49,272 bases of DNA, taken from assembly GCA_026988235.1 (NCBI GenBank), contig JALSLQ010000035.1, positions 1 through 49,272 on the forward strand, read 5' to 3'. Source of the DNA: Sulfurimonas sp. (lineage in GTDB: Bacteria; Campylobacterota; Campylobacteria; Campylobacterales; Sulfurimonadaceae). Below the pieces are notes generated by a model that was not told where the DNA came from, ran no database searches, and worked only from the letters and a program-made list of their open reading frames with translations. Of this stretch, positions 40,122 to 48,018 are shown piece after piece. How positions within the stretch are numbered: the first letter of the stretch is position 1; the number at the start of each line of letters is the position of its first letter. Made by a program: the position numbers and the translations under genes.

Positions 40122-40565
40122 ATGCAAGAAAATATCAAACATATTGTTCTCGATTATAACGGAACGATTGCAAAAGACGGTGTATTAAAAGATGAGGTGA
40201 AAAAATTATTACCGCTTTTAGCACAAACATATACCTTACATGTAATCACTGCAGATACATTTGGCAGTGTACAAAAAGAGCTCAAAGAGTATGCGTTACA
40301 TGTAAAGGTGCTAGAGAGCCATAACCATACTATGGAAAAAGAGGCATATATTTCAGCGTTACATGTAACTGAATGTGTGGCTATCGGCAATGGAAACAAC
40401 GACATGAAAATGTTACAAAAAGCAACAATAGGCATTTGTATACTTGGAGATGAAGGTTGCAGCACAAAAAGCCTACTCGCTTCAGATATAGTGTGCAAAT
40501 CTATCACCGAAGCACTTGAGCTGTTTTTGTACCCTAAAAGGCTGACTGCGACGCTTAGGGTATAA
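40122..40565 (+). CDS. HAD-family hydrolase (track start 40080 lies in repeat; ATG 40122 preferred)
   Basis: HIVLDYNGTIAKDG, VAIGNGNNDMKMLQKATIGICI; AAGGAAAAAA Shine-Dalgarno before ATG 40122. Confidence 0.88.
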   Translation: MQENIKHIVLDYNGTIAKDGVLKDEVKKLLPLLAQTYTLHVITADTFGSVQKELKEYALHVKVLESHNHTMEKEAYISALHVTECVAIGNGNNDMKMLQKATIGICILGDEGCSTKSLLASDIVCKSITEALELFLYPKRLTATLRV

Positions 40566-41208
40566 ACTCCACGACTTCGTCAAATGGCAGTCTGATTTGT
40601 TTTGGTTGCGGATTTAATCTGTACCCAAAAGGTAGCACCATTGCAAGTTGAAATTTGCTTGTGTTGAGTTCAAGAATTTCTTCGACTTTTTCTTTTTCAA
40701 AACCTTCTATAGGACAGGAGTCTATTCCGATAAAAGCAGCACCAGTCATCATATTTGCAGCCGCAATGTAAGTCTGCTTTGCAGTCCAGCAGTAAATATT
40801 TTCATCACTGCTGAGTGTTTTTTCTAAATGTTTTGCATATAAATCCATATACATGTCAAGTGATTCTTGTGGCATATCGCGTCGTGCAAAGCGTTTTTCA
40901 ACTTCGCCCGATTCGGGTTTGACACTCTCTATACCGGCAAGGACAATGACAAGATGAGAACATGAAGTGACTTGAACCTGATTCCAACATGCCGGTCTGA
41001 GTTTGGCTTTTAGCGCTTCATTGGTAATGACTAGAAATTTCCAGGCTTCCATACCAAAAGAAGAGGGCGATTTTCTGCCACACTCCAAAATAAAGTGCAT
41101 ATCTTCATCACTTATTTTCTTTGTTTCGTCAAATATCTTACACGCATGGCGAAAGTTCATGGCATCCATAAATTCATTTTTCATTGTTTTATCCTTATAA
41201 TATGTCAA
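40555..41208 (-). CDS. NAD(P)H-dependent nitroreductase family protein
   Basis: MNFRHACKIFD, RKSPSSFGMEAWKFLVI, PIEGFEKEKVEEIL. Confidence 0.9.
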   Translation of the reverse strand: MTYYKDKTMKNEFMDAMNFRHACKIFDETKKISDEDMHFILECGRKSPSSFGMEAWKFLVITNEALKAKLRPACWNQVQVTSCSHLVIVLAGIESVKPESGEVEKRFARRDMPQESLDMYMDLYAKHLEKTLSSDENIYCWTAKQTYIAAANMMTGAAFIGIDSCPIEGFEKEKVEEILELNTSKFQLAMVLPFGYRLNPQPKQIRLPFDEVVEFIP

Positions 41209-41274
41209 ATTGCAATAAATTGCGAAGCAGTGGCGGAAAAGTTTTATAATAATAGCATAAAAATCAGGAGTAAA

Positions 41275-41622
41275 ATGATGGTTTTAGGGAAATGTCCATA
41301 TTGTGGTGATGGGGAGATTGAGGTACGCGATAAAGAGGTGCGAGGGAAAAAAGTAAAACTCTATGCCTGTTCAAACGCCCATTGGAAGACAGAAGATGGT
41401 GAGATGTTTGAAGTGACGCAGGATTCTACATGTAGCTTTAGAATCTGGCAAAATTCTTTGGCAAAATACGGTAAATGGCTAGGTTATAAAGAAGTGAGAG
41501 AACTTTTAAGTGAGGGGGAACTTGAAGTGGAACTGCTCAGTAAAAAATACGGTAAAAAAATTTACTACACGAAAACACTTGTTTTAAATGAAGAGTATGG
41601 CGTAAGTGTACTTTGGGATTAG
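41275..41622 (+). CDS. Zinc-ribbon protein resembling a stand-alone topoisomerase III C-terminal repeat (start ATG 41275)
   Basis: GKCPYCGDGEI..YACSNAHWK..CSFRIWQNSLAKYGKWLGYKEVRELLSEGE..LVLNEEYGVSV; SD AGGAG upstream. Confidence 0.65.
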   Translation: MMVLGKCPYCGDGEIEVRDKEVRGKKVKLYACSNAHWKTEDGEMFEVTQDSTCSFRIWQNSLAKYGKWLGYKEVRELLSEGELEVELLSKKYGKKIYYTKTLVLNEEYGVSVLWD

Positions 41623-41640
41623 TTTGGCTAAAATTAAACT

Positions 41641-42864
41641 ATGTTAGAACAATATAAAGAAGCGATTGAAAAAAGCAATATTATCTCAAAGACCGATGTT
41701 AACGGCATCATCACTTTTGTGAATGATGAATTTTGCAAAATTTCAGGGTACTCAAAAGAAGAACTTCTTGGTAAAAATCATAATATCGTCAGACACCCCG
41801 ATGTGCCTGCTTCTGCATTTAAAGCTTTATGGGAGACGATAAAAGCAAAAAAAACCTATAAAGCTACGGTTAAAAACAGAGCAAAAGACGGGACAACTTT
41901 TTATGTTAATACCACGGTAATTCCCATACTTGATAAAAAAAATAACATAGAAGAGTTTATAGCAATTCGTTATGATGTAACAAAAGAAGTTTTTTATAAA
42001 AAAAGTTTGGAACAAAAAGAGAGAGAACTGCAAGAACTCAATGAAAACCTTGAAAAACGAGTAATAGAAAAGACAAAAGAGCTTAAAGAACTCAATGAAA
42101 CGCTTGAACTCAGAGTGCACGAAGAGATAGCTAAAAATGAAGAGAAACAAAAAGTGATGTTTTGGCAGTCACGGCTTGCAAGTCTAGGTGAAATGCTAGC
42201 AAATATTGCCCACCAGTGGAGACAGCCCTTAACAGAACTCAGCCTCACCCTCTTTAGCTTGAAAAAAGCCGCTGAAAATGAAAATATACAGGATGTTGAG
42301 AGCCTGTATAAAGAGAGTAAAGCGATTATACAAAACATGTCTACTACCATTGATGATTTTACCAACTTTTTTAAACCGACAAAACAGAAGCACTATTTTA
42401 AAATAGCAGACAGTGTTAATGAAGCATTGAATATTTTAGAAAAAATTATTACAAAAGAAATGATAAATATTCATACTACTTTCGAAGATGTGAAAGTGCT
42501 AGGTATTTCAAATGAACTAACACAGGTTATGATAAATCTCATACAAAATTCTAAAGATGCTTTTTTACAATCAGGCGTATTGCTCAGAGAAATACATATA
42601 CGCGTGAAAAAAGAAAAAGGTTTTGCGCTTATAGTATTTGAAGACAATGCCGGAGGCATACAAGAAAAAGAGATTTATAAAATATTTGAACCATATTTTA
42701 CTACAAAACATTCTTCTTCTGGTACAGGTTTAGGTTTGTTTATGTCCAAAATGATTTGTGAACAGGGCTTAAACGGTTCCATAGATGTAAAATCTAAAAA
42801 AAGTTTTACGACTTTTAGCATAAAAATTCCACTGCAAGATACGGATAGAGAAAATGCGCAATAA
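41641..42864 (+). CDS. PAS-domain sensor histidine kinase
   Basis: PAS (FVNDEFCKISGYSKEELLGKNHNIVRHPDVP), H-box IAHQWRQPLTELS, GTGLGLFMSKMI. Confidence 0.93.
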   Translation: MLEQYKEAIEKSNIISKTDVNGIITFVNDEFCKISGYSKEELLGKNHNIVRHPDVPASAFKALWETIKAKKTYKATVKNRAKDGTTFYVNTTVIPILDKKNNIEEFIAIRYDVTKEVFYKKSLEQKERELQELNENLEKRVIEKTKELKELNETLELRVHEEIAKNEEKQKVMFWQSRLASLGEMLANIAHQWRQPLTELSLTLFSLKKAAENENIQDVESLYKESKAIIQNMSTTIDDFTNFFKPTKQKHYFKIADSVNEALNILEKIITKEMINIHTTFEDVKVLGISNELTQVMINLIQNSKDAFLQSGVLLREIHIRVKKEKGFALIVFEDNAGGIQEKEIYKIFEPYFTTKHSSSGTGLGLFMSKMICEQGLNGSIDVKSKKSFTTFSIKIPLQDTDRENAQ

Positions 42865-43543
42865 GTTTTTAAAAAGTTTAAAAGTTTTGTTGGTTGAAGA
42901 TGAGGAAAAACTCGCTTTACTGCTTAAAAATGCTATCGGAGGTAGTTTTCGCAGCTTTTTATTGGCAAAAGATGGTGATGAAGGTTTACAAATTTATAAA
43001 AAAGTTTTACCTGATGTTGTCATTACAGACATTATGATGCCCCATAAAACTGGTTTAGAAATGGCTAAAGAGATAAAAAAGTTAAACCCAAACAGTAAAA
43101 TTATCATATTGAGTGCCTTTAGTGAAGTAGAAAAGCTCTTAAGTGCTATAGATATAGGTGTACTCAAGTATTTTATCAAGCCTTTTGACCCGGATGAGGT
43201 GTTAGAATATATTCTTTCACTTGAAAATGTTATAGAAAGTAAACTTATAAATTTGCAAGATGGATTTTTCTTTAATAAGACTACAAAAAGTTTGTATAAA
43301 AATAATAGGTACATTGTGCTCTCAAAAAAAGAGGTTTTGTTTTTAGAAGTATTGCTCCAAAATAGTGAGGATGATAAGTGTGTTACAAAATATGAAGATA
43401 TTAAAAAATTACTTTGGAATGAAAAGGTGAGTGATGAAAGAGTTCGAACATTTATAAGACGTTTCAGAGAAAAAACTTCCAAAGAACTACTCATAAATGT
43501 CAAAGGACAAGGCTATTGCTTAGATTTATTTGTTGATGTATAA
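42854..43543 (+). CDS. OmpR-type response regulator
   Basis: VLLVEDEEKLALLL, DVVITDIMMPHKTGLEM, K in FIKPFDPDE, winged-helix C-terminus. Confidence 0.93.
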   Translation: MRNKFLKSLKVLLVEDEEKLALLLKNAIGGSFRSFLLAKDGDEGLQIYKKVLPDVVITDIMMPHKTGLEMAKEIKKLNPNSKIIILSAFSEVEKLLSAIDIGVLKYFIKPFDPDEVLEYILSLENVIESKLINLQDGFFFNKTTKSLYKNNRYIVLSKKEVLFLEVLLQNSEDDKCVTKYEDIKKLLWNEKVSDERVRTFIRRFREKTSKELLINVKGQGYCLDLFVDV

Positions 43544-43669
43544 ATTAGCACCAGGATGATTTGGCTTTGAAATTGCCGGTTTTTTAAGTTCTTTTTTATC
43601 GTAGTGAACGATATTTTGTGCTTGAAGTGCAACCATTGCGAATGTAAATGCTAGTATGATTTTTATCAT
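43526..43669 (-). CDS. Small secreted peptide (47 aa), not in ORF track
   Basis: MIKIILAFTFAMVALQAQNIVHYDKKELKKPAISKPNHPGANLYINK with SD AGGAAA; signal-peptide-like N-terminus. Confidence 0.55.
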   Translation of the reverse strand: MIKIILAFTFAMVALQAQNIVHYDKKELKKPAISKPNHPGANLYINK

Positions 43670-43775
43670 GATATTTCCTTATAAAGAGTATGTAAAATAC
43701 TCGAATTTTTAAATAGGACAATTTTTGTCTGATTTAAACTTGAGGGAATAATAACTCATTCTTACAAAGAAAAAA

Positions 43776-43789
43776 TTGATATATATCAA
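43776..43789. promoter_or_regulatory. Candidate FNR/CRP-family box TTGATATATATCAA
   Basis: Exact match to TTGAT-N4-ATCAA, ~107 bp upstream of the 47-aa peptide start. Confidence 0.6.
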
Positions 43790-43801
43790 GAAAATGAGTA
43801 T

Positions 43802-44503
43802 TTATCTCCACTTTACATGTAAACATTGTAAAAGCTGTGCTTTGTCGAACGATTTAGAGGATTTTTGTAGGTTTGCGATGTTGTTTTGAGTACCCACAAA
43901 CTCTTGAATATAATAAGTTTTGTTGTAGCCTCTGCTTTTTAAATCGGATATGATGCAGTTTATATCTGCTTCATCCAGTAAATCTGCATGCAGGGTTGTG
44001 CGTACTTCAAAGTCTATACCGCTTTTTATAAGCAAATCAAGTGTTGTACTAAATGCGTCATATTTATTTGAATGTGTAATGCGGGTAAATTTATGTTGAG
44101 GTGCTTTGTAGTCCAAGGCAACAAAATCAAGTAAGCCTAAATCAAGTAGCTCTGCTACATGTAAGCTGTTTGTACCGTTTGTATCGAGTTTGATTAAAAA
44201 TCCGAGTTTTTTAATGGCTGTGCAAAAAGAAACAAGTTCGTAAGAAGATGCTTCTCCCCCTGAGAGTACGACGGCATCTAATAAAGCAACTCTTGTTTGT
44301 AAAAAAGCGAGGGCATCTTCAAAAGTATGCTTGCCCTCTTTTGCAAAAACTATATCTTTGTTATAGCAAAAATCACAGCGCATATTGCATCCGCTAAACC
44401 AGAGAATGCAGGCAAGATGATTTGGATAATCTACATGTGTAAACTTTGTTATATCATAGATACATTTTTTACTCTTTAAACTGTTTGCGTTGTCTGTGCT
44501 CAC
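43802..44503 (-). CDS. nrdG: Anaerobic RNR activating radical SAM protein (NrdG-like)
   Basis: WFSGCNMRCDFCYNKDI, VVLSGGEASS; adjacent to nrdD. Confidence 0.9.
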   Translation of the reverse strand: MSTDNANSLKSKKCIYDITKFTHVDYPNHLACILWFSGCNMRCDFCYNKDIVFAKEGKHTFEDALAFLQTRVALLDAVVLSGGEASSYELVSFCTAIKKLGFLIKLDTNGTNSLHVAELLDLGLLDFVALDYKAPQHKFTRITHSNKYDAFSTTLDLLIKSGIDFEVRTTLHADLLDEADINCIISDLKSRGYNKTYYIQEFVGTQNNIANLQKSSKSFDKAQLLQCLHVKWR

Positions 44504-44618
44504 CGGTTTTTCCTATGTTAAAACTCTCAACAGGTCGATGATAACCCATGACTCGTGTATATACTATACATTTTTGTCTATTTTCTCTTACTAATGCTAA
44601 AATTTCATTTTTACTCAT
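44469..44618 (-). CDS. 49-aa ORF with NrdD-type glycyl-radical C-terminal motif
   Basis: MSKNEILALVRENRQKCIVYTRVMGYHRPVESFNIGKTGEHRQRKQFKE; SD AAGGAG; in operon between nrdD and nrdG. Confidence 0.85.
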   Translation of the reverse strand: MSKNEILALVRENRQKCIVYTRVMGYHRPVESFNIGKTGEHRQRKQFKE

Positions 44619-44646
44619 GATGCTTACTCCTTAATTTTATTTCATA

Positions 44647-44667
44647 AAATGAAGGAACCCTTCATTT
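44647..44667 (-). promoter_or_regulatory. 9-bp perfect stem-loop between nrdD main ORF and the 49-aa ORF
   Basis: AAATGAAGG-AAC-CCTTCATTT. Confidence 0.6.
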
Positions 44668-44699
44668 ATTTTGTACGATGCCAGGAGTAATCCTGTCAT

Positions 44700-46838
44700 C
44701 TACGCTAACGCTAAGTTCCCTTCAGCAGGGAGCTTATGCAACTTTGTTGTGTTTTCATATTCATGTATCAGTTCTTCGTCACATTTTGGACAGTATTCGT
44801 GTTCTCCTGAAAGATACCCGTGTTTTGGGCACACTGAGAACAGAGGTGTAACCGTAATATAGGGTAGCCTGAAATTCGTAATGACATTTTTTACCAGTTT
44901 ACGACAGGCTTCTGTTGAGCTAAGCCGTTCTTGCATGTAAAGATGCAGTACCGTTCCTCCGGTATATTTTGTCTGCAGATCATCTTGCAGTGTCAGTGCT
45001 TCAAAGGGATCGTCCGTCAGACCGACAGGAATTTGTGAAGAGTTTGTATAGTAGATGTTTTCATCCATCCCAGCTTGTATGATGTTGTCGCCGTATCGTT
45101 TTTTGTCTTCTTTTGCAAATCTGTAGGTTGTTCCTTCTGCCGGAGTGGCTTCGAGGTTATAAAGATTGCCTGTTTCTTCTTGAAATACAATCATTCTCTC
45201 CCTAATATGATTTAAAATTTCAGTGGCAAAATCAATCCCTTGCGTAGAACTGATGTCATAAACGCCACCCGTAAAATTTAAAATCATTTCATTCATTCCA
45301 TTCACCCCGATAGTAGAAAAATGGTTTTTAAATCCTGGCAAATACCTTTTTGTGTAAGGAAAAAGCCCTCTGTCATACATCTCTTGAATAAAAACACGTT
45401 TTTTCTCCAAGGTAGATTTTGCATACTCCATTAACTCATCAAGTCGCCTCAGTAAAGAGGACATATTTCCTTTATGTAAAAAGCCAAGCCGTGCCATATT
45501 TATGGTGACAACCCCTATGCTTCCCGTCATTTCTGCACTGCCAAACAGGCCACCGCCTCGTTTAAGAAGTTCTCTTAAATCAAGCTGTAGTCTGCAACAC
45601 ATACTTCGGACATGTCCCGGTTTATAGGCTTCTTCGTTTGCTATAAGCTCTCCGTTTTTGTCGCGTTTATATTGGCTCCCTATGAAATTTTGAAAGTAGG
45701 AAGAGCCAATTTTTGCCGTATTCTCAAACAGCAGGTCTGTATTTTCACCGTACCAGTCAAAATCTTCTGTGATGTTGACGGTAGGTATAGGAAATGTAAA
45801 AGGTTGACCGGTTTTGTCTCCTTCTGTCATAACCTCATAGTAAGCTTTGTTGATGATGTGCATCTCTTTTTGAAAATGTTTATAGGTCATACTCATGAGG
45901 GATGAAGCACCCCTCTCTTGTGCTTTGAATCTAAGCTCCGTATCTAAAATATTTGTAAAAAGATGCTCTTGCTTACTCGTTGGAATTTGATCCTTCAAAT
46001 CATCAGGAACATTCCAATCTATAGTGATATTTGTAAAAGGTGATTGTCCCCATCGAGCAGGAACATTTAAGTTGTATATGAAACTACGAATACTTTTTTT
46101 TACCTCCTTATATGAAAGTTGATCCTTAAAAAGATAAGGTGCCAGGTATGTGTCAAATGATGAAAAAGCCTGTGCCCCTGCCCACTCACTTTGTAAAATA
46201 CCTAAAAAATTTGCCATTTGCCCAAGCGCTTCCCTGAAATGCTTTGGCGCATCGCTTTCCACTCTTCCCCGTACTCCGTTAAATCCTTCATCCAGAAGAA
46301 CCCTCAGACTCCAGCCGGCACAATAACCGGTCAAACAGTCCAAATCGTGTATGTGATAGTCCCCGTTTCTATGCGCATACCCCTCTTCTTTAGAGTAAAT
46401 TTTGTCAAGCCAGTAGTTTGCTATAACTTTGCCTGCCGTATTGTTTACAAGCCCTGCATTTGAATAGCCTGTATTGGAGTTTGCTTTGATTCTCCAATCA
46501 CTCCCATTTATATACTCTTCTATCGTTTGTGTAGAGTTAATATAAGTAGTGTCATCTTCAAGTAATTTGTCTCTTTGAAGTTTATGCAAATGTCTATAGA
46601 GTATAAAAGAGCGCATAACATCAAAATATTTTGCTTTGTATAACTCTTTTTCTATAATGTCTTGTATGTCTTCTACGGCAACAACCCGTTTAGTGTCGAG
46701 TTTTTGTATAACTTTTATGTATACTATTTCATCAAAATCTACATGTTCACTTAAAAAAGCTTTTTGAATGGCATCTTCTATTTTATAAGAGAAAAATTGT
46801 TTATAAGAACCGTCTCTTTTTAAAATATACTCTACCAT
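44700..46838 (-). CDS. nrdD: Anaerobic ribonucleoside-triphosphate reductase large fragment (ATP cone + catalytic barrel + Zn site; track start 46883, preferred start 46838)
   Basis: MVEYILKRDGSYKQFF ATP-cone; GGLFGSAEMTGSIGVVTINMARLGFL; CPKHGYLSGEHEYCPKCDEEL; SD AGGAGAACAACA before ATG 46838. Confidence 0.93.
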   Translation of the reverse strand: MVEYILKRDGSYKQFFSYKIEDAIQKAFLSEHVDFDEIVYIKVIQKLDTKRVVAVEDIQDIIEKELYKAKYFDVMRSFILYRHLHKLQRDKLLEDDTTYINSTQTIEEYINGSDWRIKANSNTGYSNAGLVNNTAGKVIANYWLDKIYSKEEGYAHRNGDYHIHDLDCLTGYCAGWSLRVLLDEGFNGVRGRVESDAPKHFREALGQMANFLGILQSEWAGAQAFSSFDTYLAPYLFKDQLSYKEVKKSIRSFIYNLNVPARWGQSPFTNITIDWNVPDDLKDQIPTSKQEHLFTNILDTELRFKAQERGASSLMSMTYKHFQKEMHIINKAYYEVMTEGDKTGQPFTFPIPTVNITEDFDWYGENTDLLFENTAKIGSSYFQNFIGSQYKRDKNGELIANEEAYKPGHVRSMCCRLQLDLRELLKRGGGLFGSAEMTGSIGVVTINMARLGFLHKGNMSSLLRRLDELMEYAKSTLEKKRVFIQEMYDRGLFPYTKRYLPGFKNHFSTIGVNGMNEMILNFTGGVYDISSTQGIDFATEILNHIRERMIVFQEETGNLYNLEATPAEGTTYRFAKEDKKRYGDNIIQAGMDENIYYTNSSQIPVGLTDDPFEALTLQDDLQTKYTGGTVLHLYMQERLSSTEACRKLVKNVITNFRLPYITVTPLFSVCPKHGYLSGEHEYCPKCDEELIHEYENTTKLHKLPAEGNLALA

Positions 46839-46979
46839 TGTTGTTCTCCTTAAGTGATGACGACAGTGTATAAAAAGCGGCATTAAAAATCACTAAGAAA
46901 TTTTGTCACTTTTGTGTCACTCTAGATATGCCAAGTTTCATAAAATGCAAACTTAATAATACTTTTACATTAATTTGTG

Positions 46980-46985
46980 TATAAT
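46980..46985 (+). promoter_or_regulatory. Putative -10 box TATAAT upstream of rpmJ operon
   Basis: TATAAT ~10 nt before a structured leader. Confidence 0.5.
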
Positions 46986-46994
46986 TCTCATCCA

Positions 46995-47101
46995 CTTTAG
47001 CGTTTTAACAAAGATAAAGAGTATTTCTACCTATATACTTATATATAGATAAAAGTATTGGCAGATAAAAATATATAGCCTTCTGCCTGAAAACGCTAAA
47101 G
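46995..47101 (+). ncRNA. Candidate structured 5' leader of the rpmJ-rpsM-rpsK-rpsD-rpoA operon
   Basis: 12-bp perfect outer helix CTTTAGCGTTTT (46995-47006)/AAAACGCTAAAG (47090-47101) enclosing hairpins CTATATA/TATATAG (47031-47048) and GGCAGA/TCTGCC (47060-47087). Confidence 0.6.
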
Positions 47102-47124
47102 AGAATGAATAACAAGGACTTACG

Positions 47125-47238
47125 ATGAAAGTAAGAGCTTCAGTAAAAAAAATGTGTGATGACTGTAAAGTTGTCAAAAGAAGAGGTATTGTAAGAGTAA
47201 TCTGCAAGAATCCTAAACATAAACAGAGACAAGGATAA
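47125..47238 (+). CDS. rpmJ: 50S ribosomal protein L36 (not in ORF track)
   Basis: [37 protein letters not shown]. Confidence 0.97.
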   Translation: MKVRASVKKMCDDCKVVKRRGIVRVICKNPKHKQRQG

Positions 47239-47240
47239 CC

Positions 47241-47603
47241 ATGGCTCGTATTTCTGGTGTAGATTTACCTAAGAAAAAGAGAATAGAGTATGGCTTAACA
47301 TACATCTATGGTATTGGTCTTCATACTGCTCGTCAAATATTAGACGCAACAGCTATAGACTATAACAAAAGAGTTTTCGAATTAAACGAAGAAGATGTAG
47401 CCGTTATTACAAAAGAAATCCGTGAAAACCATATGGTTGAGGGTGATTTGCGTAAAAAAGTTGCTATGGATATTAAGGCACTTATGGATTTAGGTTCATA
47501 CCGTGGTCTCCGTCACCGTCGTGGTCTTCCATGCCGTGGTCAAAAAACTAAGACAAATGCGCGTACTCGTAAGGGTAAACGCAAAACTGTCGGCGCAGCG
47601 TAA
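47241..47603 (+). CDS. rpsM: 30S ribosomal protein S13
   Basis: [26 protein letters not shown]. Confidence 0.98.
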   Translation: MARISGVDLPKKKRIEYGLTYIYGIGLHTARQILDATAIDYNKRVFELNEEDVAVITKEIRENHMVEGDLRKKVAMDIKALMDLGSYRGLRHRRGLPCRGQKTKTNARTRKGKRKTVGAA

Positions 47604-47614
47604 GGAATTATAGT

Positions 47615-48007
47615 ATGGCAAAAAGAAAAGCTGTTAGAAAAAAAGTAATAAAAAAGAATATATCTCGTGGTATTGTTCATATTGCAGCATCATTCAATAA
47701 TACATTAGTAACTATTACTGATGAAATGGGTAATATGATTGCGTGGAGTTCAGCAGGAAGTCTTGGTTTCAAGGGTTCTAAAAAATCAACTCCATTTGCT
47801 GCACAAGCAGCTGTTGAAGATGCAATTGCAAAAGCACAAGTACATGGCATAAAAGAACTTGGTATTAAAGTTCAAGGTCCTGGTTCTGGTCGTGAAACTG
47901 CAGTAAAAGCTGTTGGAGCTATCGAAGGAATCCGTGTTACATTTATGAAAGATGTTACACCATTACCACACAACGGTTGTCGCGCGCCTAAGCGTCGTAG
48001 AGTTTAA
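47615..48007 (+). CDS. rpsK: 30S ribosomal protein S11
   Basis: [41 protein letters not shown]. Confidence 0.98.
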   Translation: MAKRKAVRKKVIKKNISRGIVHIAASFNNTLVTITDEMGNMIAWSSAGSLGFKGSKKSTPFAAQAAVEDAIAKAQVHGIKELGIKVQGPGSGRETAVKAVGAIEGIRVTFMKDVTPLPHNGCRAPKRRRV

Positions 48008-48018
48008 GGAGATTACTG

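Noticed and set aside
44619-44702. nrdD TAG as a recoded/readthrough codon joining the large ORF to the glycyl-radical ORF
   Set aside because: The two ORFs are in the same frame, but two further in-frame TAA codons intervene and the small ORF has its own strong Shine-Dalgarno and ATG, so independent translation is simpler. The gap is also too short for an intron or intein.
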